64,000 nucleotides of DNA, from positions 1 to 64,000 of the forward strand of contig DASZHO010000121.1 of assembly GCA_035937795.1 (NCBI GenBank). Direction: 5' to 3'. The DNA is from JAMQPK01 sp035937795 (GTDB lineage: Bacteria; Acidobacteriota; Vicinamibacteria; Vicinamibacterales; JAMQPK01). Below, in pieces: positions 6,044-13,519 of this stretch. Below the pieces are notes generated by a model. It was given only the letters and a program-made list of their open reading frames with translations. It ran no database searches and was not told the DNA's origin. Position numbers and translations under genes: made by a program. Position 1 is the first letter of the stretch. The number at the start of each line of letters is the position of its first letter.

Positions 6044-7564
6044 TTATGCGAGGATTTCGCGGGCCGTTTTGAGCAGATCGCCGAGGCGGAAAGGCTTGGC
6101 CAGCCAGCGGCAGCCGCTGTCCTGGAGGAAATTCTCGGCCTCGGTGCCGGCAACGTCCCCCGTCACGAAGATCACGCGCCGCGCCATTTCGCGGTCCTCC
6201 GCCGCAAGCCGCTCGTAGAACCGGATCCCGTCGACTTTCGGCATCTTCAAATCGCACACGATCAAGTCGTACGTTTTGGACCGCACGCGCCGCAGCGCCT
6301 CCTCGCCATCGCCCGCGCGATCGACGACGAATCCCGCGTCGGTCAGCGCTTCGCTGACAGCCGCTGCCAGGGCAGGCTCGTCCTCGATCACCAGAACCGT
6401 GGAGCCCACGAGCGCTTCGAAGTCGGCTTGCGGCGCCGGGGCGGCGGGAACCCGCAACGGCGTGCCGCTCACGGGCAACTCCACGTAAAACGACGCACCG
6501 CCGCCGGCTTGTGATGAAAGCCGGATGCGCCCGCCGTGTTCCTGCACGATCGCGTATGCGACGGTGAGGCCGAGGCCGGTTCCCTTTCCTACTTCCTTCG
6601 TCGTGAAGAACGGGTCGAAGATTTTCGGCTGCAGCTCCTCCGCGATACCGGGCCCATCGTCGTTGATCTCGAGGACGACCGACTCGCGCTCGCGGTCGTG
6701 CCAGCTCCGCACCACGAGCGTGCCGCATCCGTTGGCGCTGAGCATCGCCTGCTCCGCGTTGATGACCAGATTGAGCAGGACCTGCTGAATCTGGTGCTGA
6801 TCCACGAACACCTGGGGCAGCCCGGACGGCAACGCGTCGACGACCCTGATGTTGGTCACGCGCTGCTCGTACGAGCGCAGGGCCAGCGTTTCCCTGAAGA
6901 CCTTGTTCAGATCGACCATCGAGCGCGTGGACTGGCGCTTGCGCGCGAAGGTGAGCAGGTTGCGGACGATGCGCGCCGCCCGTTCGGATTCGCTGAGGAT
7001 GGTTTCGAGGCCGCGTTTGGTTTTCTCGTCGAGCGGCCGCTGCGACAGCCGCTCGGCCCACGTGAGAATGGTGGCGAGTGGATTGTTCAGCTCGTGCGCT
7101 ACGCCCGATATGGTCTGGCCGAGCGCCGCAAGCTTCTCCGCCTGCAGCAGCTGGTGATACAGATCGCGCGTCTGATCCTCCAGCTTCTTGCGCTCGCTCA
7201 CATCGCGCACGAGGGCGTCGGTGCGTATCGAGCCGTCGGCGCCAGGGGCGTCGCAATGGGCCGTGACTTCGACCCAGACCAGCGAATTGTCGATGCGGCG
7301 CAGCCGCAGCAGATAATCGGTCACCGTGCGGTTCGCGCTCAGGCGTTCGATGAACGTGACGCGGGTTCGCGGGTCTATAAAACGCGGCGGATCGAACGGC
7401 CGCACCTGCGCGTCGCCGATCTCGACGGCATAGCCGAACATCGATTTGAGATGAGGGTTGGCGGCCAGCGTCATGGTCTTGCGCGGGCCGAGCAGGCCGA
7501 TGTACACGCCTTCGTGAACGGCTTCGAACAACCGCGCGAAGTCGTCGGCGCGAGGTTCGGCCAC
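6044..7564 (-). CDS. PAS-containing hybrid sensor histidine kinase with C-terminal receiver
   Basis: This 506-aa soluble kinase has no membrane segments. An N-terminal PAS domain (about 8-125) ends in DALVRDVSERKKLE. HisKA follows with H157 in the H-box GVAHELNNPLATILTWAERL. The ATPase domain has N-box NLVINAEQAM, G1 DDGPGI and G2 GKGTGLGL. A receiver (about 380-506) has its phospho-Asp near residue 435 in YDLIVCDLKMPKVDG. It should sense an intracellular cue, autophosphorylate and pass phosphate to its own or an external receiver. GTG 7564 lies 1 base after the stop of the PCYCGC lipoprotein gene. The kinase is therefore probably co-transcribed with the copper-ATPase cluster, which hints at metal or redox sensing. 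Confidence 0.92.
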   Translation of the reverse strand: MAEPRADDFARLFEAVHEGVYIGLLGPRKTMTLAANPHLKSMFGYAVEIGDAQVRPFDPPRFIDPRTRVTFIERLSANRTVTDYLLRLRRIDNSLVWVEVTAHCDAPGADGSIRTDALVRDVSERKKLEDQTRDLYHQLLQAEKLAALGQTISGVAHELNNPLATILTWAERLSQRPLDEKTKRGLETILSESERAARIVRNLLTFARKRQSTRSMVDLNKVFRETLALRSYEQRVTNIRVVDALPSGLPQVFVDQHQIQQVLLNLVINAEQAMLSANGCGTLVVRSWHDRERESVVLEINDDGPGIAEELQPKIFDPFFTTKEVGKGTGLGLTVAYAIVQEHGGRIRLSSQAGGGASFYVELPVSGTPLRVPAAPAPQADFEALVGSTVLVIEDEPALAAAVSEALTDAGFVVDRAGDGEEALRRVRSKTYDLIVCDLKMPKVDGIRFYERLAAEDREMARRVIFVTGDVAGTEAENFLQDSGCRWLAKPFRLGDLLKTAREILA

Positions 7565-7565
7565 G

Positions 7566-8216
7566 TCAGTGGTTGGTCGGCGGGGGAGGTGTCGGCGTTT
7601 CGGACGTCGGGAAGCGCGGCCGGTATTCGCTCTGAATCTGCGTGCGAATGGCGGACACCGATGCGCCGGAATTGCGCATTCTCATCGACTCGACGGCGAT
7701 GTCGATGCAGACGGCGCACGCGGCGCCGTGCGGCACCCACGCGGTGACCTTGCCCTCCGCGTCGCGCGATGCGACGAAGCAGTCGGCGTTGTTCTTATGG
7801 CCCATGCTCCCGCAACCGCAATAGCACGGGATGTAGGTGGCCACTTCCGGGTGATCGGCGGTGAAGATGTGCGCGTCCTTCAGCACGTCCATCGGACGCG
7901 GCGGCGCGTACTCGCCGACGTCGATGAGCGGCATGTCGAATCCCGGGCCGTGCGGCGCGCCCGGTTTCGGCCTGGGCGGCACGACGATCCTCTGCGGCGG
8001 CTCGGCGGCGACCGCGGGAACGGCCTGCGGCGTCTCGGCCGGTTTTGGCGCCGCCGCTGACTGGGCCACTGGAGGAGCCGCTGCCGGGGTATTCGTGGCG
8101 TTCGCGACGGCCGGAGTGGTCGCCGACGCGTTCGCGACCGATTCCGTCCTGGCGGAACAGGCGCCTGCGAACACCAGGCTCCCCACCGCGAAGACGGTCC
8201 AGAAACATCGCTTCAT
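7566..8216 (-). CDS. PCYCGC-motif lipoprotein
   Basis: This 216-aa secreted protein has a signal peptide ending in a lipobox-like LVFAGAC (Cys at about 20). A long Ala/Pro/Thr-rich spacer (about 22-75) comes next. The conserved core has YIPCYCGCGSMGHKNNADCFV (about 126-146), then PHGAACAVCIDIA. The clustered Cys residues and nearby His define the PCYCGC family, whose function is not established. Its place between a Cu-type P-ATPase and a sensor kinase suggests metal binding or thiol chemistry at the envelope; that is inference. Confidence 0.85.
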   Translation of the reverse strand: MKRCFWTVFAVGSLVFAGACSARTESVANASATTPAVANATNTPAAAPPVAQSAAAPKPAETPQAVPAVAAEPPQRIVVPPRPKPGAPHGPGFDMPLIDVGEYAPPRPMDVLKDAHIFTADHPEVATYIPCYCGCGSMGHKNNADCFVASRDAEGKVTAWVPHGAACAVCIDIAVESMRMRNSGASVSAIRTQIQSEYRPRFPTSETPTPPPPTNH

Positions 8217-8234
8217 GAGCGTTCTCCAAGTGTA

Positions 8235-8318
8235 CTAGCGCCGGCCGAAAAAGAAAACCAGGACAAAGGCTATCAGAAGGACGCCGAGGGCCGTGACGAC
8301 GATTTGGGGGAGATCCAT
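8235..8318 (-). CDS. 27-aa single-pass membrane peptide downstream of the Cu-ATPase
   Basis: This tiny ORF encodes a short polar start (MDLPQ), one hydrophobic helix (VVTALGVLLIAFVLVFFF) and a positive end (GRR). It lies in the 150-base gap between the copper ATPase stop and the PCYCGC lipoprotein start, on the same strand. Small membrane proteins next to Cu-ATPases are known (for example CcoS beside CcoI), but this one is shorter and has no CcoS motif. No Shine-Dalgarno sequence is visible. The topology is convincing; expression is unproven. Confidence 0.4.
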   Translation of the reverse strand: MDLPQIVVTALGVLLIAFVLVFFFGRR

Positions 8319-8335
8319 GGGAGGCTCAGTGCGAA

Positions 8336-8359
8336 GGGCTCACGGCTCAAGGCTCACAG
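8336..8359. repeat. GC-rich heptad repeat NGGCTCA downstream of the Cu-ATPase
   Basis: Three consecutive units, GGGCTCA, CGGCTCA and AGGCTCA, follow a lone GGCTCA at 8323. The repeat lies between the ATPase stop codon and the 27-aa ORF. It shares the 7-base period with the purine-rich arrays but has a different sequence. Confidence 0.7.
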
Positions 8360-8367
8360 CGCGGCTT

Positions 8368-10677
8368 TCATGCTTTGCGAAGCCTCAAGCTGTTGAGGAC
8401 GACCGAGACGCTCGAAAACGACATCGCGCCCGCGGCAAGCATCGGGCTGAGCAGCCAGCCGGTGAGCGGATACAGCGCGCCGGCGGCAATCGGGATGCCG
8501 AGCACGTTATAGATGAACGCCCAGAACAGGTTCTGTTTGATCACACGCAGCGTGTCGCGCGACAGGCGCATCGCTTCGGCGACGCCGCTCAGGTCGGGCC
8601 GCATCAGCGTGATGTCAGACGCTTCGAGCGCCACGTCGGTGCCGGTGCCCATGGCCACCCCCACGTCGGCTTGCGCCAGCGCCGGAGCATCGTTGATGCC
8701 GTCGCCCACCATCGCGACCACCTTGCCGGATTTCTGCAGCGCTTCAATTTCCGCGGCTTTCCCGTCCGGCAGCACGCACGCGATGACGCGCGCGATCTCT
8801 CCGTTCGGTGCGACTTCCCTGACGACCGCGTCGGCCGTGGCCTTGTTGTCGCCGGTGATGACGAGGAGCTCCAACCCGAGGCTCTTCAGGCGCCGGATAC
8901 CTTCGACAGCGCTCGCCCTCGGCTTGTCGGCGACGCCGATGACGCCAATCAACACGGGGCTTCGGGCTTCAGGCTTCAGGATTTGTTCGGCGATGAGGAC
9001 CACGGTGCGGCCGCTCGATTCCAGACGCGCCACGTCGTTTCCGGCGGCAGCCAGGTTCACACCGCGCTCTTCCATCAACCGTGAATTCCCGATCCACACG
9101 TGGCGGCCGTCGACGACACCGCTGAGCCCGCGGCCGGGCAGCGCTTCTACGTTCGTCGCGTCGGAGATCTTCATATTGCGAGACCTCGCGGCGTCGACGA
9201 TGGCTGCCGCGAGCGGATGCTCGGACGCGTTTTCGATCGAGGCCGCGAGCGCGAGAAAATCCGACCCGACCCACAGCCCCGAGTCCCCCATGCCTACACG
9301 GAGAACGTCGGTCACCGACGGTTTCCCTTCGGTGATCGTTCCGGTCTTGTCGAGCACCACGGTTGTGATCTTGTGCGCGCGTTCGAGGACTTCGCCGCTC
9401 TTGATGAGGATGCCGCGCTCGGCGCCGCGGCCCGTGCTCACGAGAATGGCGGTCGGAGTCGCCAGACCCATCGCGCACGGACACGCGATGATGAGCACCG
9501 CCACGAAGTTGACGAGCGCGGTGGCCAGACGCGCGCCGGGGGGGAGCGCGTCGAACCAGATCACGAACGTGGCGATGGCGATGCACAACACCACCGGCGT
9601 GAAATAGCCGGACACGACGTCGGCGAGGCGCGCGACAGGGGCGCGGCGCGCCTGCGCCTGATGAACCAGACGAATGATCTGATGCAGCACCGTGTTGGTG
9701 CCGACGCGCGTGGCGCGGAATCTGAACGCCACGTTCTTGTTCACGCTGCCGCCGACAACCGTGTCGCCCGCCGATTTGTCGACGGGCAACGGCTCGCCGG
9801 TCAGCATCGATTCGTCGACCAGCACCGTTGGCTGTCCGGCTGCGATCGCGCGGTCGCCGACGATCACGCCGTCGACGGGAATGCGCTCGCCCGGGCGCAC
9901 GAGCACGATGTCGTCTTCCTGCACCGCGTCGATGGGCAGCTCGAGCTCGGTGCCGGCGCGCACGACGAGCGCGGTTTTTGGCCGCAGCGCGATGAGCCGC
10001 TCGATGGCGGCTGAGGTCCGGCTGCGGGCGCGCGCTTCGAGCGTCCGGCCAAGGAGCACGAGCGCGATGATGGCGCTGGTGACTTCGTAATACACATCGG
10101 TCGACGGCTGGGAGCCGACCGTCGGCAGTCGAGACCCGAGAGCCAGCCGAGAGCCGATCGTGACGAAGACCGAATAGCCAAATGCGGCGGAGGTCCCGAG
10201 CGCGATGAGCGTGTTCATGTCGGCGCTGCGATGGCGCACGCTCGTCCACGCGCGGCGGTAGAACTCGGCGCCGGCATAAAACAGGACAGGAATTGCCAGC
10301 GCGAGTTGCAGAAATTGCGATCCCCGCACATGCGTGCCCGGCATTGAGAGGATCAAAATCGGCACGAACAAAGTCAGCGCCACGGTGAGCCTGTGGCGAA
10401 GAGCGCGGTACTCGGCGTCGCGCGCGCGTTGCTGAGCTTCCGAGATGTCGCGCTGTCCCTCGCCCGGGCTGTCCAGCACGTCATAACCAACGTCCCGGAC
10501 GGCGTCAAGGAGCCGCGGCACATCGGTCCTAGCGGGGTCAAACTGCACCTCGGCGCGCGAGGTGGCGAAATTGACCGAGGCGCCCACCACGCCGGGCACA
10601 TGCTGCAGCGTCCGCTCGATCGTGCGCGCGCAGGCGCCGCACGTCATCCCGGTCAGCGGAAGAGTTACAGAAGCCAC
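8368..10677 (-). CDS. copA: Cu+-type heavy-metal-translocating P-type ATPase
   Basis: This 769-aa inner-membrane pump exports Cu(I) using ATP. It has one N-terminal HMA domain (GMTCGACARTIE, Cys pair), then helices. The actuator has DESMLTGEPLPV. The CPC transport motif is in ACPCAMGLATPTAI, the phosphorylation site is DKTGTITEG, and SEHPLAAAI and GDGINDAPALAQADVGVAMGTGTD follow. The last helices read YNVLGIPIAAGALYPL and LLSPMLAAGAMSFSSVSVVLNSLRL, as in copper ATPases. GTG 10677 is preferred because the HMA domain starts there; the longer frame adds non-conserved basic residues and overlaps the divergent gene. Two loops (DNA 10112-10160 and 8957-8980) are expanded by in-frame heptad repeats. 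It probably heads an operon with the genes to its left. Confidence 0.93.
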   Translation of the reverse strand: MASVTLPLTGMTCGACARTIERTLQHVPGVVGASVNFATSRAEVQFDPARTDVPRLLDAVRDVGYDVLDSPGEGQRDISEAQQRARDAEYRALRHRLTVALTLFVPILILSMPGTHVRGSQFLQLALAIPVLFYAGAEFYRRAWTSVRHRSADMNTLIALGTSAAFGYSVFVTIGSRLALGSRLPTVGSQPSTDVYYEVTSAIIALVLLGRTLEARARSRTSAAIERLIALRPKTALVVRAGTELELPIDAVQEDDIVLVRPGERIPVDGVIVGDRAIAAGQPTVLVDESMLTGEPLPVDKSAGDTVVGGSVNKNVAFRFRATRVGTNTVLHQIIRLVHQAQARRAPVARLADVVSGYFTPVVLCIAIATFVIWFDALPPGARLATALVNFVAVLIIACPCAMGLATPTAILVSTGRGAERGILIKSGEVLERAHKITTVVLDKTGTITEGKPSVTDVLRVGMGDSGLWVGSDFLALAASIENASEHPLAAAIVDAARSRNMKISDATNVEALPGRGLSGVVDGRHVWIGNSRLMEERGVNLAAAGNDVARLESSGRTVVLIAEQILKPEARSPVLIGVIGVADKPRASAVEGIRRLKSLGLELLVITGDNKATADAVVREVAPNGEIARVIACVLPDGKAAEIEALQKSGKVVAMVGDGINDAPALAQADVGVAMGTGTDVALEASDITLMRPDLSGVAEAMRLSRDTLRVIKQNLFWAFIYNVLGIPIAAGALYPLTGWLLSPMLAAGAMSFSSVSVVLNSLRLRKA
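8957..8980. repeat. In-frame heptad repeat RGGCTTC inside the Cu-ATPase gene
   Basis: Units GGGCTTC, GGGCTTC and AGGCTTC, then a partial AGG, are read on the plus strand. In the ATPase they encode the loop LKPEARSPV in the nucleotide-binding domain, between two conserved beta-strands (VVLIAEQI and LIGVIGVAD). Confidence 0.75.
10112..10160. repeat. In-frame heptad repeat NNNYCGA inside the Cu-ATPase gene
   Basis: Seven exactly consecutive 7-base units can be read: GAGCCGA, CCGTCGG, CAGTCGA, GACCCGA, GAGCCAG, CCGAGAG, CCGATCG. They encode a Gly/Ser/Arg/Leu loop between two membrane helices where related ATPases have a variable short loop. The same unit pattern encodes the HTH protein's tail at 4202-4243. 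Confidence 0.8.
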
Positions 10678-10735
10678 GGTGTAAGTGTAACTATCTTCTA
10701 GTACGAGAACTGTAATCGGCCGATAATCTGGACAG

Positions 10736-11938
10736 GTGCGTCTGTTCAGCCGGCGCGATCGCCTCCTGCTCATCGGCCTCACCGCGGCCGTCTCGGTGAT
10801 CTTCGCCCGGAGGCTCTCGCGCTTGCTCGACGTGGCGCGGCAGGACGAGCAGGGCTACGGACTGGCGCTGATTCCCGGCCTCATCATCCTCACCGTCGTG
10901 TTCCTGATGCACCAGCTGGCCAGGCGGCAAGAGATCAAGGCCGAGGCGGCGGCCGCCGCTTCCGCGGCGCGCGAAGCCGAAGCGCGGGCGCGCGATCTGG
11001 AGATGCTGATCACCTTCGGCCAATCGCTGGCGCGCTCGCTCGACCTCGACTCGATCCGCGACGTGCTCCTGCAGCACATGCCCGAACTGGCGGGCACGCC
11101 CGACGTGTGGGCCATGCTCCGGACCAGCACGCTCTGGGACAACCTGATCCCTTCGACGCGGATTCCAACCCGCGAGATCGATGCCGGCCGCACGCTGGCC
11201 GCCGAGCAGGCCATCGCGCAGGAGCTGGGCGGGCGGAACGAGCGGGATGGCATTGAAATCGAAGGACAAGTCGTCTTCCCGATGCTGGCCGGCGGCAACG
11301 CCATCGGCGCGCTCGGTGTGTCGAAGGGGGCGCCGTTGACCGGGAGCCGGCGGCGCATGCTGGCGGCGGCGGCGTCGCTGCTCGCGGTTTCGGTGAAAAA
11401 TGCGCAGCTGTTTCGCGACACGCGCGAGAACAGTCTCCGCGACGGGCTCACCGGCTGCGTCAACCGCACGCACGGCGTGGAGATGACCGAGGTGGAGCTG
11501 CGGCGCGCGCGGCGCTCGCGCCTGCCGCTGTCGGTGATCATGTTCGACCTGGACCATTTCAAGGCCATCAACGACCGGCACGGTCATCTGTGCGGCGACA
11601 CGGTGCTCTCGACGGTGGGCCGGCGGATGCAAGAGGTGCTGCGCGGCAGCGATGTGAAGTGCCGCTACGGGGGCGAAGAATTTCTCGTCGTCCTGCCGGA
11701 GACGCCGCTCGAGGGCGCCAGACGCGTGGCCGAGATTCTACGGAAGGAACTTGCGGATACGCCCGTCGGATGGAATGGTGTAGAGCTGCACATCAGCGCC
11801 AGCTTCGGCGTCACGGCGGCCCATGCCGCCGAGATTGAGACGCCGATGGTCATTGCGCGCGCCGATTCGGCGTTGTATTGTGCCAAGAGCGATGGCCGCA
11901 ACTGCGTTCGGGTGGCCGTCGATTCGATGACGATTTGA
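10736..11938 (+). CDS. Membrane GAF-GGDEF diguanylate cyclase
   Basis: This 400-aa protein has two membrane segments (about 8-27 and 43-62), a charged coiled-coil linker, a GAF-like sensor (about 90-235) and a GGDEF domain (about 240-395). The active site is intact as YGGEEF, with metal-binding FDLDHFKAINDRHGH and an upstream RGSD inhibitory c-di-GMP site five residues before GGEEF. It should make c-di-GMP from 2 GTP with product inhibition. It starts at GTG 10736 and is divergent from copA across only 58 bases. No PilZ or EAL protein is in the window. Confidence 0.9.
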   Translation: MRLFSRRDRLLLIGLTAAVSVIFARRLSRLLDVARQDEQGYGLALIPGLIILTVVFLMHQLARRQEIKAEAAAAASAAREAEARARDLEMLITFGQSLARSLDLDSIRDVLLQHMPELAGTPDVWAMLRTSTLWDNLIPSTRIPTREIDAGRTLAAEQAIAQELGGRNERDGIEIEGQVVFPMLAGGNAIGALGVSKGAPLTGSRRRMLAAAASLLAVSVKNAQLFRDTRENSLRDGLTGCVNRTHGVEMTEVELRRARRSRLPLSVIMFDLDHFKAINDRHGHLCGDTVLSTVGRRMQEVLRGSDVKCRYGGEEFLVVLPETPLEGARRVAEILRKELADTPVGWNGVELHISASFGVTAAHAAEIETPMVIARADSALYCAKSDGRNCVRVAVDSMTI

Positions 11939-11950
11939 ACCCACCTGTTG

Positions 11951-12910
11951 ATGACCGCACCGTCGCGCCTGCCCTTCATCCGCGAGTTAGCCGCTGACCT
12001 CACCGGCTGGGCCTTTTTCCTCTGCACCCGGAAAGACGTGCGCCAGGGGAGAACCGGGGAGCTTTTCATCGCGCTCACGCTCCAGGACAAGACCGGCCTC
12101 GTCAAGGGCCGTATCTTCAACGAAGCCGCGCGCCTGCGCGATGAGTTCGACAGCGGCGAGTTCGTGAAAGTGCAGGGGCGCACCGAACTGTTCAACGGGC
12201 GCCTGCAGCTCGTCGTCGACCGCATCCGCCGCGTCAACCCTGATCAGGACCGGCAGCAAGGCTTTCTCGAGGAAGATTACGTGCTGTCGGCGTTGCGCCC
12301 GGCCGGCGAAATGTGGGACGAGCTGCAGGAGCTCGTCGCGCACGTGCAGGATCCGTTCGTGCGCGAGCTGCTGCAGAAGATCACGACCGAGCAGGCGCAG
12401 AAGCTGCGCATCTGGCCCGCGGCCCTGACGGTTCATCACGCCTACCGCAGCGGGTTTCTCGAGCACGTTCTGTCGGTCGCGCGTTCGGCGCTCATGCTGG
12501 GCACCGCCTACGGCGCGAACAAGGATCTGCTCACGGCGGGCGCCCTGCTGCACGACATCGGGAAGCTCGAGGAGCTGAGCTACGACCAGGCGACGAGCTA
12601 TTCGCGCGAGGGAAACCTGGTGGGACACGTCACGCTCGGCGCCATGATGGTGCGTGCGGCGATGGCGTCGATTCCGGATTTCCCCGACGTGCTCCGCACC
12701 CAGATCGAGCATCTGGTGGTATCCCACCACGGCCGCAAGGAATTCGGCTCGCCGGTGGAGCCGATGACGATCGAGGCGATGATTCTTTCGGCTGCCGATG
12801 ATCTCGACGCGAAGATCAATCAGGTCCGGACCGCGCTCGCGGAAGAAGGCGACGGAGAGTTCACCGCGTATCACTCCCGGCTCGGCCGCGTGCTCTGGAG
12901 GGGAGAGTGA
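11951..12910 (+). CDS. yhaM: YhaM-like 3'-5' exoribonuclease (OB-fold plus HD domain)
   Basis: This protein of about 319 aa has an N-terminal OB-fold nucleic-acid-binding domain (about 10-95: LFIALTLQDKTGLVKGRIFN, FVKVQGRTELFNGRLQLVV). An HD phosphohydrolase domain follows with the metal ligands H in HHAYRSGFLEHVLSV, HDIGKLEEL and VVSHHGRKEFGSPV, plus ADDLDAKIN. This order matches YhaM/CbfI, which trims RNA and DNA from 3' ends. ATG 11951 directly follows an in-frame TTG at 11948; either could be the start. The stop overlaps the GTG of the next gene, implying coupled translation. Confidence 0.88.
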   Translation: MTAPSRLPFIRELAADLTGWAFFLCTRKDVRQGRTGELFIALTLQDKTGLVKGRIFNEAARLRDEFDSGEFVKVQGRTELFNGRLQLVVDRIRRVNPDQDRQQGFLEEDYVLSALRPAGEMWDELQELVAHVQDPFVRELLQKITTEQAQKLRIWPAALTVHHAYRSGFLEHVLSVARSALMLGTAYGANKDLLTAGALLHDIGKLEELSYDQATSYSREGNLVGHVTLGAMMVRAAMASIPDFPDVLRTQIEHLVVSHHGRKEFGSPVEPMTIEAMILSAADDLDAKINQVRTALAEEGDGEFTAYHSRLGRVLWRGE

Positions 12911-13512
12911 GGGCTTCGCTGTCCGGACTGGTTCTCTCCGCCGTCATGCTGGCATCGCCGGCGCTTGCGCAAGAGCAGTCGGGCGGCGAGAAATTCGGCA
13001 AGCTGCTGCTCGGCGGAGCGGCGGGGCTCGCGCTCCACGAGTCCGGGCACCTTGTCGCCGACTGGGCGTTCGGCGAGAAGGTCGTCGTCCGGAAGGTCGG
13101 CTGGAAGGGGCTGCCGTTTTTCGCGCTGTCGCACGCGAACGATTTGTCGCCGCGGCGCGAGTTCACGGTCTCGTCAGCGGGCTTCTGGTCGCAATGGCTC
13201 TACAGCGAGCAGATCCTGACCCACCATCCGGATCTGCGCCACGAAGACAGCCCGTTCCGCAAAGGCGTGCTGACGTTTCACGTCGTCACGCTGATGATTT
13301 ATTCCGGCGCCGCGTTTTGGAAAACCGGTCCCGTGGAACGCGACACCCGCGGGATGGCCAGTTCGATTCACATCAACGAGCGCTGGCTGGGTGCGATGCT
13401 GCTCGCGCCGGCCGTCCTCGACACCTACCGCTATTTCCACCCCGGCGCGGGCTGGGCCCGGTGGACGTCCAGAGGCGTCAAAATGGGTTCGGTCGCGCTC
13501 GTTCTGAAATAA
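12907..13512 (+). CDS. Secreted or membrane protein with HExxH motif, possible metallopeptidase
   Basis: This 201-aa protein has a signal peptide (about 1-21, ending ALA-Q). A hydrophobic glycine-rich helix carries LALHESGHLVADWAFG, which has the zinc-binding form HExxH inside or beside a membrane segment, as in M50-type intramembrane proteases. Two or three further hydrophobic stretches follow (TFHVVTLMIYSGAAFW; LGAMLLAPAVLDTYRYF). No classical M50 NxxPxxxxDG motif is present; a D-x-Y-R-Y near the end might supply a third ligand. GTG 12907 overlaps the yhaM stop (GTGA). The family is unassigned, and peptidase activity is inference from the motif. Confidence 0.65.
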   Translation: MRASLSGLVLSAVMLASPALAQEQSGGEKFGKLLLGGAAGLALHESGHLVADWAFGEKVVVRKVGWKGLPFFALSHANDLSPRREFTVSSAGFWSQWLYSEQILTHHPDLRHEDSPFRKGVLTFHVVTLMIYSGAAFWKTGPVERDTRGMASSIHINERWLGAMLLAPAVLDTYRYFHPGAGWARWTSRGVKMGSVALVLK

Positions 13513-13519
13513 GGCTTTT

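Noticed and set aside
5625..7256. 543-residue minus-strand ORF over the hybrid kinase
   Set aside because: It is out of frame with the kinase and Arg/Ala/Gly-rich. It has no conserved motif, and its end reads through the repeat array.
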